Shown here: positions 1 to 15,099 of the stretch, in pieces
How positions within the stretch are numbered: position 1 is the stretch's first letter
Layout: each line of letters starts with the position of its first letter
DNA from: Strigamia acuminata
Taxonomy: Eukaryota; Arthropoda; Chilopoda; Geophilomorpha; Linotaeniidae
Assembly: GCA_949358305.1 (NCBI GenBank)
Contig: CASHSZ010000052.1
Span: forward strand, 124,001-188,000
Direction: 5' to 3'
DNA: 64,000 nucleotides
Position numbers and translations under genes: made by a program
The notes under the pieces: generated by a model
What the model was told of the DNA's origin: nothing
The model's database searches: none
Seen by the model: the letters and a program-made list of their open reading frames with translations, nothing else

Positions 1-3000
1 ACTAAGGTTTAAACACTATTTCTGAACATTCAGAGACATTGGACTTGTGGTGTTTGTGCTAAGTCAACTGTGATGAGATCAAAAGTCTATTCTCCCAAAT
101 CATTGCTTGGATGTTGCTAAAACTTACATTGAAGGCTTCTACTAAGGTTTAAATACTATTTCTGAACATTCAGAGACATTAATCTTGTGGTGTTTGTGCT
201 AAGTCAACTGCGATGTGAAATAAGCTCAAAATTTTTTTTTCAAATTTTATTGCTTGGGTGTTGCTAAAACTTATATTGAAGGCTTCTACTAAGGTTTAAA
301 CACTATTTCTGAACATTCAGAGACATTGGTCTTGTGGTGTTTGTGCTAAGTCAACTGTGATGAGATCAAAAGTCTATTCTCCCAAATCATTGGTTGGATG
401 TTTCTAAAACTTACATTGGAGCCTTCTACTAAGGTTTAAACCCTATTTCTGAACATTCAGAGACATTGGTCTTGTGGTGTTTGTGCTAAGTCAACTGTGA
501 TGAGATCAAAAGTCTATTCTCCCAAATCATTGGTTGGATGTTTCTAAAACTTACATTGGAGCCTTCTACTAAGGTTTAAACACTATTTCTGAACATTCAG
601 AGACATTAATCTTGTGGTGTTTGTGCTAAGTCAACTGCGATGTGAAATAAGCTCAAAATTTTTTTTTCAAATTTTATTGCTTGGGTGTTGCTAAAACTTA
701 TATTGAAGGCTTCTACTAAGGTTTAAACACTATTTCTGAACATTCAGAGACATTGGTCTTGTGGTGTTTGTGCTAAGTCAACTGTGATGAGATCAAAAGT
801 CTATTCTCCCAAATCATCGGTTGGATGTTTCTAAAACTTACATTGGAGCCTTCTACTAAGGTTTAAACACTATTTCTGAACATTCAGAGACATTGGACTT
901 GTGGTGTTTGTGCTAAGTCAACTGTGATGAGATCAAAAGTCTATTCTCCCAAATCATTGCTTGGATGTTGCTAAAACTTACATTGAAGGCTTCTACTAAG
1001 GTTTAAATACTATTTCTGAACGTTCAGAGACATTGGTCTTGTGGTGTTTGTGCTAAGTCAACTGTGATGAGATCAAAAGTCGATTCTCCCAAATCATCGG
1101 TTGGATGTTTCTAAAACTTACATTGGAGCCTTCTACTAAGGTTTAAACACTATTTCTGAACATTCAGAGACATTGGTCTTGTGGTGTTTGTGCTAAGTCA
1201 ACTGTGATGAGATCAAAAGTCTATTCTCCCAAATCATTGGTTGGATGTTTCTAAAACTTACATTGGAGCCTTCTACTAAGGTTTAAACACTATTTCTGAA
1301 CATTCAGAGACATTGGTCTTGTGGTGTTTGTGCTAAGTCAACTGTGATGAGATCAAAAGTCTATTCTCCCAAATCATTGGTTGGATGTTTCTAAAACTTA
1401 CATTGGAGCCTTCTACTAAGGTTTAAACACTATTTCTGAACATTCAGAGACATTAATCTTGTGGTGTTTGTGCTAAGTCAACTGCGATGTGAAATAAGCT
1501 CAAAATTTTTTTTTCAAATTTTATTGCTTGGGTGTTGCTAAAACTTATATTGAAGGCTTCTACTAAGGTTTAAACACTATTTCTGAACATTCAGAGACAT
1601 TGGTCTTGTGGTGTTTGTGCTAAGTCAACTGCGATGTGAAATGAGCTCAAAATTTTTTTTTCAAAATTTAATGCTTGGGTGTTGCTAAAACTTATATTGA
1701 AGGCTTCTACTAAGGTTTAAACACTATTTCTGAACATTCAGAGACATTGGTCTTGTGGTGTTTGTGCTAAGTCAACTGTGATGAGATCAAAAGTCTATTC
1801 TCCCAAATCATCGGTTGGATGTTTCTAAAACTTACATTGGAGCCTTCTACTAAGGTTTAAACACTATTTCTGAACATTCAGAGACATTGGACTTGTGGTG
1901 TTTGTGCTAAGTCAACTGTGATGAGATCAAAAGTCTATTCTCCCAAATCATTGCTTGGATGTTGCTAAAACTTACATTGAAGGCTTCTACTAAGGTTTAA
2001 ATACTATTTCTGAACGTTCAGAGACATTGGTCTTGTGGTGTTTGTGCTAAGTCAACTGTGATGAGATCAAAAGTCTATTCTCCCAAATCATCGGTTGGAT
2101 GTTTCTAAAACTTACATTGGAGCCTTCTACTAAGGTTTAAACACTATTTCTGAACATTCAGAGACATTGGACTTGTGGTGTTTGTGCTAAGTCAACTGTG
2201 ATGAGATCAAAAGTCTATTCTCCCAAATCATTGCTTGGATGTTGCTAAAACTTACATTGAAGGCTTCTACTAAGGTTTAAATACTATTTCTGAACATTCA
2301 GAGACATTAATCTTGTGGTGTTTGTGCTAAGTCAACTGCGATGTGAAATAAGCTCAAAATTTTTTTTTCAAATTTTATTGCTTGGGTGTTGCTAAAACTT
2401 ATATTGAAGGCTTCTACTAAGGTTTAAACACTATTTCTGAACATTCAGAGACATTGGTCTTGTGGTGTTTGTGCTAAGTCAACTGTGATGAGATCAAAAG
2501 TCTATTCTCCCAAATCATTGGTTGGATGTTTCTAAAACTTACATTGGAGCCTTCTACTAAGGTTTAAACACTATTTCTGAACATTCAGAGACATTGGTCT
2601 TGTGGTGTTTGTGCTAAGTCAACTGTGATGAGATCAAAAGTCTATTCTCCCAAATCATTGGTTGGATGTTTCTAAAACTTACATTGGAGCCTTCTACTAA
2701 GGTTTAAACACTATTTCTGAACATTCAGAGACATTAATCTTGTGGTGTTTGTGCTAAGTCAACTGCGATGTGAAATAAGCTCAAAATTTTTTTTTCAAAT
2801 TTTATTGCTTGGGTGTTGCTAAAACTTATATTGAAGGCTTCTACTAAGGTTTAAACACTATTTCTGAACATTCAGAGACATTGGTCTTGTGGTGTTTGTG
2901 CTAAGTCAACTGCGATGTGAAATGAGCTCAAAATTTTTTTTTCAAAATTTAATGCTTGGGTGTTGCTAAAACTTATATTGAAGGCTTCTACTAAGGTTTA

Positions 3001-6000
3001 AACACTATTTCTGAACATTCAGAGACATTGGTCTTGTGGTGTTTGTGCTAAGTCAACTGTGATGAGATCAAAAGTCGATTCTCCCAAATCATCGGTTGGA
3101 TGTTTCTAAAACTTACATTGGAGCCTTCTACTAAGGTTTAAACACTATTTCTGAACATTCAGAGACATTGGTCTTGTGGTGTTTGTGCTAAGTCAACTGT
3201 GATGAGATCAAAAGTCTATTCTCCCAAATCATTGGTTGGATGTTTCTAAAACTTACATTGGAGCCTTCTACTAAGGTTTAAACACTATTTCTGAACATTC
3301 AGAGACATTGGTCTTGTGGTGTTTGTGCTAAGTCAACTGTGATGAGATCAAAAGTCTATTCTCCCAAATCATTGGTTGGATGTTTCTAAAACTTACATTG
3401 GAGCCTTCTACTAAGGTTTAAACACTATTTCTGAACATTCAGAGACATTAATCTTGTGGTGTTTGTGCTAAGTCAACTGCGATGTGAAATAAGCTCAAAA
3501 TTTTTTTTTCAAATTTTATTGCTTGGGTGTTGCTAAAACTTATATTGAAGGCTTCTACTAAGGTTTAAACACTATTTCTGAACATTCAGAGACATTGGTC
3601 TTGTGGTGTTTGTGCTAAGTCAACTGCGATGTGAAATGAGCTCAAAATTTTTTTTTCAAAATTTAATGCTTGGGTGTTGCTAAAACTTATATTGAAGGCT
3701 TCTACTAAGGTTTAAACACTATTTCTGAACATTCAGAGACATTGGTCTTGTGGTGTTTGTGCTAAGTCAACTGTGATGAGATCAAAAGTCTATTCTCCCA
3801 AATCATCGGTTGGATGTTTCTAAAACTTACATTGGAGCCTTCTACTAAGGTTTAAACACTATTTCTGAACATTCAGAGACATTGGACTTGTGGTGTTTGT
3901 GCTAAGTCAACTGTGATGAGATCAAAAGTCTATTCTCCCAAATCATTGCTTGGATGTTGCTAAAACTTACATTGAAGGCTTCTACTAAGGTTTAAATACT
4001 ATTTCTGAACGTTCAGAGACATTGGTCTTGTGGTGTTTGTGCTAAGTCAACTGTGATGAGATCAAAAGTCTATTCTCCCAAATCATCGGTTGGATGTTTC
4101 TAAAACTTACATTGGAGCCTTCTACTAAGGTTTAAACACTATTTCTGAACATTCAGAGACATTGGACTTGTGGTGTTTGTGCTAAGTCAACTGTGATGAG
4201 ATCAAAAGTCTATTCTCCCAAATCATTGCTTGGATGTTGCTAAAACTTACATTGAAGGCTTCTACTAAGGTTTAAATACTATTTCTGAACATTCAGAGAC
4301 ATTAATCTTGTGGTGTTTGTGCTAAGTCAACTGCGATGTGAAATAAGCTCAAAATTTTTTTTTCAAATTTTATTGCTTGGGTGTTGCTAAAACTTATATT
4401 GAAGGCTTCTACTAAGGTTTAAACACTATTTCTGAACATTCAGAGACATTGGTCTTGTGGTGTTTGTGCTAAGTCAACTGTGATGAGATCAAAAGTCTAT
4501 TCTCCCAAATCATTGGTTGGATGTTTCTAAAACTTACATTGGAGCCTTCTACTAAGGTTTAAACCCTATTTCTGAACATTCAGAGACATTGGTCTTGTGG
4601 TGTTTGTGCTAAGTCAACTGTGATGAGATCAAAAGTCTATTCTCCCAAATCATTGGTTGGATGTTTCTAAAACTTACATTGGAGCCTTCTACTAAGGTTT
4701 AAACACTATTTCTGAACATTCAGAGACATTAATCTTGTGGTGTTTGTGCTAAGTCAACTGCGATGTGAAATAAGCTCAAAATTTTTTTTTCAAATTTTAT
4801 TGCTTGGGTGTTGCTAAAACTTATATTGAAGGCTTCTACTAAGGTTTAAACACTATTTCTGAACATTCAGAGACATTGGTCTTGTGGTGTTTGTGCTAAG
4901 TCAACTGTGATGAGATCAAAAGTCTATTCTCCCAAATCATCGGTTGGATGTTTCTAAAACTTACATTGGAGCCTTCTACTAAGGTTTAAACACTATTTCT
5001 GAACATTCAGAGACATTGGACTTGTGGTGTTTGTGCTAAGTCAACTGTGATGAGATCAAAAGTCTATTCTCCCAAATCATTGCTTGGATGTTGCTAAAAC
5101 TTACATTGAAGGCTTCTACTAAGGTTTAAATACTATTTCTGAACGTTCAGAGACATTGGTCTTGTGGTGTTTGTGCTAAGTCAACTGTGATGAGATCAAA
5201 AGTCGATTCTCCCAAATCATCGGTTGGATGTTTCTAAAACTTACATTGGAGCCTTCTACTAAGGTTTAAACACTATTTCTGAACATTCAGAGACATTGGT
5301 CTTGTGGTGTTTGTGCTAAGTCAACTGTGATGAGATCAAAAGTCTATTCTCCCAAATCATTGGTTGGATGTTTCTAAAACTTACATTGGAGCCTTCTACT
5401 AAGGTTTAAACACTATTTCTGAACATTCAGAGACATTGGTCTTGTGGTGTTTGTGCTAAGTCAACTGTGATGAGATCAAAAGTCTATTCTCCCAAATCAT
5501 TGGTTGGATGTTTCTAAAACTTACATTGGAGCCTTCTACTAAGGTTTAAACACTATTTCTGAACATTCAGAGACATTAATCTTGTGGTGTTTGTGCTAAG
5601 TCAACTGCGATGTGAAATAAGCTCAAAATTTTTTTTTCAAATTTTATTGCTTGGGTGTTGCTAAAACTTATATTGAAGGCTTCTACTAAGGTTTAAACAC
5701 TATTTCTGAACATTCAGAGACATTGGTCTTGTGGTGTTTGTGCTAAGTCAACTGCGATGTGAAATGAGCTCAAAATTTTTTTTTCAAAATTTAATGCTTG
5801 GGTGTTGCTAAAACTTATATTGAAGGCTTCTACTAAGGTTTAAACACTATTTCTGAACATTCAGAGACATTGGTCTTGTGGTGTTTGTGCTAAGTCAACT
5901 GTGATGAGATCAAAAGTCTATTCTCCCAAATCATCGGTTGGATGTTTCTAAAACTTACATTGGAGCCTTCTACTAAGGTTTAAACACTATTTCTGAACAT

Positions 6001-7183
6001 TCAGAGACATTGGACTTGTGGTGTTTGTGCTAAGTCAACTGTGATGAGATCAAAAGTCTATTCTCCCAAATCATTGCTTGGATGTTGCTAAAACTTACAT
6101 TGAAGGCTTCTACTAAGGTTTAAATACTATTTCTGAACGTTCAGAGACATTGGTCTTGTGGTGTTTGTGCTAAGTCAACTGTGATGAGATCAAAAGTCTA
6201 TTCTCCCAAATCATCGGTTGGATGTTTCTAAAACTTACATTGGAGCCTTCTACTAAGGTTTAAACACTATTTCTGAACATTCAGAGACATTGGACTTGTG
6301 GTGTTTGTGCTAAGTCAACTGTGATGAGATCAAAAGTCTATTCTCCCAAATCATTGCTTGGATGTTGCTAAAACTTACATTGAAGGCTTCTACTAAGGTT
6401 TAAATACTATTTCTGAACATTCAGAGACATTAATCTTGTGGTGTTTGTGCTAAGTCAACTGCGATGTGAAATAAGCTCAAAATTTTTTTTTCAAATTTTA
6501 TTGCTTGGGTGTTGCTAAAACTTATATTGAAGGCTTCTACTAAGGTTTAAACACTATTTCTGAACATTCAGAGACATTGGTCTTGTGGTGTTTGTGCTAA
6601 GTCAACTGTGATGAGATCAAAAGTCTATTCTCCCAAATCATTGGTTGGATGTTTCTAAAACTTACATTGGAGCCTTCTACTAAGGTTTAAACACTATTTC
6701 TGAACATTCAGAGACATTGGTCTTGTGGTGTTTGTGCTAAGTCAACTGTGATGAGATCAAAAGTCTATTCTCCCAAATCATTGGTTGGATGTTTCTAAAA
6801 CTTACATTGGAGCCTTCTACTAAGGTTTAAACACTATTTCTGAACATTCAGAGACATTAATCTTGTGGTGTTTGTGCTAAGTCAACTGCGATGTGAAATA
6901 AGCTCAAAATTTTTTTTTCAAATTTTATTGCTTGGGTGTTGCTAAAACTTATATTGAAGGCTTCTACTAAGGTTTAAACACTATTTCTGAACATTCAGAG
7001 ACATTGGTCTTGTGGTGTTTGTGCTAAGTCAACTGCGATGTGAAATGAGCTCAAAATTTTTTTTTCAAAATTTAATGCTTGGGTGTTGCTAAAACTTATA
7101 TTGAAGGCTTCTACTAAGGTTTAAACACTATTTCTGAACATTCAGAGACATTGGTCTTGTGGTGTTTGTGCTAAGTCAACTGT
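1..7183. repeat. Segmental repeat in satellite at 4123-bp spacing
   Basis: Diagnostic monomers recur exactly 4123 bp apart: the rare TAAACCC monomer at 428 and 4551, the TAAATAC/GTCGATT monomer at 995 and 5118, and the B-type monomers at 141/4264 and 2269/6392. The match covers about the first 3.06 kb of each copy. It then breaks, because the first copy takes a different monomer order (GTCGATT followed by two C monomers). The 4123 bp equal 29 monomers, 20 of 140 bp and 9 of 147 bp. Confidence 0.85.
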
Positions 7184-10100
7184 GATGAGATCAAAAGTCT
7201 ATTCTCCCAAATCATCGGTTGGATGTTTCTAAAACTTACATTGGAGCCTTCTACTAAGGTTTAAACACTATTTCTGAACATTCAGAGACATTGGACTTGT
7301 GGTGTTTGTGCTAAGTCAACTGTGATGAGATCAAAAGTCTATTCTCCCAAATCATTGCTTGGATGTTGCTAAAACTTACATTGAAGGCTTCTACTAAGGT
7401 TTAAATACTATTTCTGAACGTTCAGAGACATTGGTCTTGTGGTGTTTGTGCTAAGTCAACTGTGATGAGATCAAAAGTCTATTCTCCCAAATCATCGGTT
7501 GGATGTTTCTAAAACTTACATTGGAGCCTTCTACTAAGGTTTAAACACTATTTCTGAACATTCAGAGACATTGGACTTGTGGTGTTTGTGCTAAGTCAAC
7601 TGTGATGAGATCAAAAGTCTATTCTCCCAAATCATTGCTTGGATGTTGCTAAAACTTACATTGAAGGCTTCTACTAAGGTTTAAATACTATTTCTGAACA
7701 TTCAGAGACATTAATCTTGTGGTGTTTGTGCTAAGTCAACTGCGATGTGAAATAAGCTCAAAATTTTTTTTTCAAATTTTATTGCTTGGGTGTTGCTAAA
7801 ACTTATATTGAAGGCTTCTACTAAGGTTTAAACACTATTTCTGAACATTCAGAGACATTGGTCTTGTGGTGTTTGTGCTAAGTCAACTGTGATGAGATCA
7901 AAAGTCTATTCTCCCAAATCATTGGTTGGATGTTTCTAAAACTTACATTGGAGCCTTCTACTAAGGTTTAAACACTATTTCTGAACATTCAGAGACATTG
8001 GTCTTGTGGTGTTTGTGCTAAGTCAACTGTGATGAGATCAAAAGTCTATTCTCCCAAATCATTGGTTGGATGTTTCTAAAACTTACATTGGAGCCTTCTA
8101 CTAAGGTTTAAACACTATTTCTGAACATTCAGAGACATTAATCTTGTGGTGTTTGTGCTAAGTCAACTGCGATGTGAAATAAGCTCAAAATTTTTTTTTC
8201 AAATTTTATTGCTTGGGTGTTGCTAAAACTTATATTGAAGGCTTCTACTAAGGTTTAAACACTATTTCTGAACATTCAGAGACATTGGTCTTGTGGTGTT
8301 TGTGCTAAGTCAACTGCGATGTGAAATGAGCTCAAAATTTTTTTTTCAAAATTTAATGCTTGGGTGTTGCTAAAACTTATATTGAAGGCTTCTACTAAGG
8401 TTTAAACACTATTTCTGAACATTCAGAGACATTGGTCTTGTGGTGTTTGTGCTAAGTCAACTGTGATGAGATCAAAAGTCTATTCTCCCAAATCATCGGT
8501 TGGATGTTTCTAAAACTTACATTGGAGCCTTCTACTAAGGTTTAAACACTATTTCTGAACATTCAGAGACATTGGACTTGTGGTGTTTGTGCTAAGTCAA
8601 CTGTGATGAGATCAAAAGTCTATTCTCTCAAATCATTGCTTGGATGTTGCTAAAACTTACATTGAAGGCTTCTACTAAGGTTTAAATACTATTTCTGAAC
8701 GTTCAGAGACATTGGTCTTGTGGTGTTTGTGCTAAGTCAACTGTGATGAGATCAAAAGTCGATTCTCCCAAATCATCGGTTGGATGTTTCTAAAACTTAC
8801 ATTGGAGCCTTCTACTAAGGTTTAAACACTATTTCTGAACATTCAGAGACATTGGTCTTGTGGTGTTTGTGCTAAGTCAACTGTGATGAGATCAAAAGTC
8901 TATTCTCCCAAATCATTGGTTGGATGTTTCTAAAACTTACATTGGAGCCTTCTACTAAGGTTTAAACACTATTTCTGAACATTCAGAGACATTGGTCTTG
9001 TGGTGTTTGTGCTAAGTCAACTGTGATGAGATCAAAAGTCTATTCTCCCAAATCATTGGTTGGATGTTTCTAAAACTTACATTGGAGCCTTCTACTAAGG
9101 TTTAAACACTATTTCTGAACATTCAGAGACATTAATCTTGTGGTGTTTGTGCTAAGTCAACTGCGATGTGAAATAAGCTCAAAATTTTTTTTTCAAATTT
9201 TATTGCTTGGGTGTTGCTAAAACTTATATTGAAGGCTTCTACTAAGGTTTAAACACTATTTCTGAACATTCAGAGACATTGGTCTTGTGGTGTTTGTGCT
9301 AAGTCAACTGCGATGTGAAATGAGCTCAAAATTTTTTTTTCAAAATTTAATGCTTGGGTGTTGCTAAAACTTATATTGAAGGCTTCTACTAAGGTTTAAA
9401 CACTATTTCTGAACATTCAGAGACATTGGTCTTGTGGTGTTTGTGCTAAGTCAACTGTGATGAGATCAAAAGTCTATTCTCCCAAATCATCGGTTGGATG
9501 TTTCTAAAACTTACATTGGAGCCTTCTACTAAGGTTTAAACACTATTTCTGAACATTCAGAGACATTGGACTTGTGGTGTTTGTGCTAAGTCAACTGTGA
9601 TGAGATCAAAAGTCTATTCTCCCAAATCATTGCTTGGATGTTGCTAAAACTTACATTGAAGGCTTCTACTAAGGTTTAAATACTATTTCTGAACGTTCAG
9701 AGACATTGGTCTTGTGGTGTTTGTGCTAAGTCAACTGTGATGAGATCAAAAGTCTATTCTCCCAAATCATCGGTTGGATGTTTCTAAAACTTACATTGGA
9801 GCCTTCTACTAAGGTTTAAACACTATTTCTGAACATTCAGAGACATTGGACTTGTGGTGTTTGTGCTAAGTCAACTGTGATGAGATCAAAAGTCTATTCT
9901 CCCAAATCATTGCTTGGATGTTGCTAAAACTTACATTGAAGGCTTCTACTAAGGTTTAAATACTATTTCTGAACGTTCAGAGACATTGGTCTTGTGGTGT
10001 TTGTGCTAAGTCAACTGTGATGAGATCAAAAGTCGATTCTCCCAAATCATCGGTTGGATGTTTCTAAAACTTACATTGGAGCCTTCTACTAAGGTTTAAA

Positions 10101-10794
10101 CACTATTTCTGAACATTCAGAGACATTGGTCTTGTGGTGTTTGTGCTAAGTCAACTGTGATGAGATCAAAAGTCTATTCTCCCAAATCATTGGTTGGATG
10201 TTTCTAAAACTTACATTGGAGCCTTCTACTAAGGTTTAAACACTATTTCTGAACATTCAGAGACATTGGTCTTGTGGTGTTTGTGCTAAGTCAACTGCGA
10301 TGTGAAATAAGCTCAAAATTTTTTTTTCAAATTTTATTGCTTGGGTGTTGCTAAAACTTATATTGAAGGCTTCTACTAAGGTTTAAACACTATTTCTGAA
10401 CATTCAGAGACATTGGTCTTGTGGTGTTTGTGCTAAGTCAACTGTGATGAGATCAAAAGTCTATTTTCCCAAATCATCGGTTGGATGTTTCTAAAACTTA
10501 CATTGGAGCCTTCTACTAAGGTTTAAACACTATTTCTGAACATTCAGAGACATTGGTCTTGTGGTGTTTGTGCTAAGTCAACTGTGATGAGATCAAAAGT
10601 CTATTCTCCCAAATCATCGGTTGGATGTTTCTAAAACTTACATTGGAGCCTTCTACTAAGGTTTAAACACTATTTCTGAACATTCAGAGACATTGGACTT
10701 GTGGTGTTTGTGCTAAGTCAACTGTGATGAGATCAAAAGTCTATTCTCCCAAATCATTGCTTGGATGTTGCTAAAACTTACATTGAAGGCTTCT
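1..10794. repeat. Satellite array, left domain I (140/147-bp monomers)
   Basis: Head-to-tail satellite. Monomers starting at ACTAAGGTTT begin at 1, 141, 288, 428, 568, 715 and so on, giving lengths of 140 bp and, for one class, 147 bp. By diagnostic variants I see five main types: A (GGACTTG, TTGCTTGG, GAAGGC), C (GGTCTTG, TTGGTTGG, GGAGCC), D (like C but TCGGTTGG), and two 147-bp types. The 147-bp types are B (AATCTTG head, GCGATGTGAAATAAG body) and E (GGTCTTG head, GCGATGTGAAATGAG body), both with a run of nine T. A nine-monomer block in the order B C C B E D A D A (1281 bp) recurs, for example from 6392 to 7673. No open frame of useful length crosses the array. No coding function is supported; a structural role at or near a centromere is inference. 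Confidence 0.97.
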
Positions 10795-13700
10795 ACTAAG
10801 GTTTAAATACTATTTCTGAACGTTCAGAGACATTGGTCTTGTGGTGTTTGTGCTAAGTCAACTGTGATGAGATCAAAAGTCTATTCAACCAAATCATTGC
10901 TTGGATGTTGCTAAAACTTACATTGAAGGCTTCTACTAAGGTTTAAACACTATTTCTGAACATTCAGAGACATTGGTCTTGTGGTGTTTGTGCTGTCAAC
11001 TGTGATGAGATCAAAAGTCTATTCTCCCAAATCATTGGTTGGATGTTTCTAAAACTTACATTGGAGCCTTCTACTAAGGTTTAAACACTATTTCTGAACA
11101 TTCAGAGACATTGGTCTTGTGGTGTTTGTGCTAAGTCAACTGTGATGAGATCAAAAGTCTATTCTCCCAAATCATTGCTTGGATGTTGCTAAAACTTACA
11201 TTGAAGGCTTCTACTAAGGTTTAAACACTATTTCTGAACATTCAAAGACATTGGTCTTGTGGTGTTTGTGCTAAGTCAACTGTGATGAGATCAAAAGTCT
11301 ATTCTCCCAAATCATTGGTTGGATGTTTCTAAAACTTACATTGGAGCCTTCTACTAAGGTTTAAACACTATTTCTGAACATTCAGAGACATTGGTCTTGT
11401 GGTGTTTGTGCTAAGTCAACTGTGATGAGATCAAAAGTCTATTCTCCCAAATCATCGGTTGGATGTTTCTAAAACTTATATTGGAGCCTTCTACTAAGGT
11501 TTAAACACTATTTCTGAACATTCAGAGACATTGGACTTGTGGTGTTTGTGCTAAGTCAACTGTGATGAGATCAAAAGTCTATTCTCCCAAATCATTGCTT
11601 GGATGTTGCTAAAACTTACATTGGAGCCTTCTACTAAGGTTTAAACACTATTTCTGAACATTCAGAGACATTGGTCTTGTGGTGTTTGTGCTAAGTCAAC
11701 TGTGATGAGATCAAAAGTCTATTCTCCCAAATCATTGCTTGGATGTTGCTAAAACTTACATTGAAGGCTTCTACTAAGGTTTAAACACTATTTCTGAACA
11801 TTCAGAGACATTGGTCTTGTGGTGTTTGTGCTAAGTCAACTGTGATGAGATCAAAAGTCTATTCTCCCAAATCATCGGTTGGATGTTTCTAAAACTTATA
11901 TTGGAGCCTTCTACTAAGGTTTAAACACTATTTCTGAACATTCAGAGACATTGGACTTGTGGTGTTTGTGCTAAGTCAACTGTGATGAGATCAAAAGTCT
12001 ATTCTCCCAAATCATTGCTTGGATGTTGCTAAAACTTACATTGAAGGCTTCTACTAAGGTTTAAACACTATTTCTGAACGTTCAGAGACATTGGTCTTGT
12101 GGTGTTTGTGCTAAGTCAACTGTGATGAGATCAAAAGTCTATTCTCCCAAATCATTGCTTGGATGTTGCTAAAACTTACATTGAAGGCTTCTAATAAGGT
12201 TTAAACACTATTTCTGAACATTCAGAGACATTGGACTTGTGGTGTTTGTGCTAAGTTAACTGTGATGAGATCAAAAGTCTATTCTCCCAAATCATTGGTT
12301 GGATGTTTCTAAAACTTACATTGAAGGCTTCTACTAAGGTTTAAACACTATTTCTGAACATTCAGAGACATTGGTCTTGTGGTGTTTGTGCTAAGTCAAC
12401 TGTGATGAGATCAAAGTCTATTCTCCCAAATCATTGGTTGGATGTTTCTAAAACTTACATTGGAGCCTTCTACTAAGGTTTAAACACTATTTCTGAACAT
12501 TCAGAGACATTGGTCTTGTGGTGTTTGTGCTAAGTCAACTGTGATGAGATCAAAAGTCTATTCTCCCAAATCATTGGTTGGATGTTTCTAAAACTTACAT
12601 TGGAGCCTTCTACTAGGGTTTAAACACTATTTCTGAACATTCAGAGACATTGGACTTGTGGTGTTTGTGCTAAGTCAACTGTGATGAGATCAAAAGTCTA
12701 TTCTCCCAAATCATTGCTTGGATGTTGCTAAAACTTACATTGAAGGCTTCTACTAAGGTTTAAACACTATTTCTAAACATTCAGAGACATTGGTCTTGTG
12801 GTGTTTGTGCTAAGTCAACTGTGATGAGATCAAAAGTCGATTCTCCCAAATCATCGGTTGGATGTTTCTAAAACTTACATTGGAGCCTTCTACTAAGGTT
12901 TAAACACTATTTCTGAACATTCAGAGACATTGGACTTGTGGTGTTTGTGCTAAGTCAACTGTGATGAGATCAAAAGTCTATTCTCCCAAATCATTGCTTG
13001 GATGTTGCTAAAACTTACATTGAAGGCTTCTACTAAGGTTTAAACACTATTTCTGAACATTCAGAGACATTGGTCTTGTGGTGTTTGTGCTAAGTCAACT
13101 GTGATGAGATCAAAAGTCTATTCTCCCAAATCATTGCTTGGATGTTGCTAAAACTTACATTGGAGCCTTCTACTAAGGTTTAAACACTATTTCTGAACAT
13201 TCAGAGACATTGGTCTTGTGGTGTTTGTGCTAAGTCAACTGTGATGAGATCAAAAGTCGATTCTCCCAAATCATCGGTTGGATGTTTCTAAAACTTACAT
13301 TGGAGCCTTCTACTAAGGTTTAAACACTATTTCTGAACATTCAGAGACATTGGTCTTGTGGTGTTTGTGCTAAGTCAACTGTGATGAGATCAAAAGTCTA
13401 TTCTTTCAAATCATTGGTTGGATGTTTCTAAAACTTACATTGAAGCCTTCTACTAAGGTTTAAACACTATTTCTGAACATTCAGAGACATTAATCTTGTG
13501 GTGTTTGTGCTAAGTCAACTGCAATGTGAAATAAGCTCAAAATTTTTTTTTCAAATTTTATTGCTTGGGTGTTGCTAAAACTTATATTGAAGGCTTCTAC
13601 TAAGGTTTAAACACTATTTCTGAACATTCAGAGACATTGGTCTTGTGGTGTTTGTGCTAAGTCAACTGTGATGAGATCAAAAGTCTATTCTCCCAAATCA

Positions 13701-15099
13701 TTGGTTGGATGTTTCTAAAACTTACATTGGAGCCTTCTACTAAGGTTTAAACACTATTTCTGAACATTCAGAGACATTGGTCTTGTGGTGTTTGTGCTAA
13801 GTCAACTGTGATGAGATCAAAAGTCTATTCTCCCAAATCATCGGTTGGATGTTTCTAAAACTTATATTGGAGCCTTCTACTAAGGTTTAAACACTATTTC
13901 TGAACATTCAGAGACATTGGACTTGTGGTGTTTGTGCTAAGTCAACTGTGATGAGATCAAAAGTCTATTCTCCCAAATCATTGCTTGGATGTTGCTAAAA
14001 CTTACATTGAAGGCTTCTACTAAGGTTTAAACACTATTTCTGAACGTTCAGAGACATTGGTCTTGTGGTGTTTGTGCTAAGTCAACTGTGATGAGATCAA
14101 AAGTCTATTCTCCCAAATCATTGCTTGGATGTTGCTAAAACTTACATTGAAGGCTTCTAATAAGGTTTAAACACTATTTCTGAACATTCAGAGACATTGG
14201 ACTTGTGGTGTTTGTGCTAAGTTAACTGTGATGAGATCAAAAGTCTATTCTCCCAAATCATTGGTTGGATGTTTCTAAAACTTACATTGAAGGCTTCTAC
14301 TAAGGTTTAAACACTATTTCTGAACATTCAGAGACATTGGTCTTGTGGTGTTTGTGCTAAGTCAACTGTGATGAGATCAAAGTCTATTCTCCCAAATCAT
14401 TGGTTGGATGTTTCTAAAACTTACATTGGAGCCTTCTACTAAGGTTTAAACACTATTTCTGAACATTCAGAGACATTGGTCTTGTGGTGTTTGTGCTAAG
14501 TCAACTGTGATGAGATCAAAAGTCTATTCTCCCAAATCATCGGTTGGATGTTTCTAAAACTTATATTGGAGCCTTCTACTAAGGTTTAAACACTATTTCT
14601 GAACATTCAGAGACATTGGACTTGTGGTGTTTGTGCTAAGTCAACTGTGATGAGATCAAAAGTCTATTCTCCCAAATCATTGCTTGGATGTTGCTAAAAC
14701 TTACATTGAAGGCTTCTACTAAGGTTTAAACACTATTTCTGAACGTTCAGAGACATTGGTCTTGTGGTGTTTGTGCTAAGTCAACTGTGATGAGATCAAA
14801 AGTCTATTCTCCCAAATCATTGCTTGGATGTTGCTAAAACTTACATTGAAGGCTTCTAATAAGGTTTAAACACTATTTCTGAACATTCAGAGACATTGGA
14901 CTTGTGGTGTTTGTGCTAAGTTAACTGTGATGAGATCAAAAGTCTATTCTCCCAAATCATTGGTTGGATGTTTCTAAAACTTACATTGAAGGCTTCTACT
15001 AAGGTTTAAACACTATTTCTGAACATTCAGAGACATTGGTCTTGTGGTGTTTGTGCTAAGTCAACTGTGATGAGATCAAAGTCTATTCTCCCAAATCAT

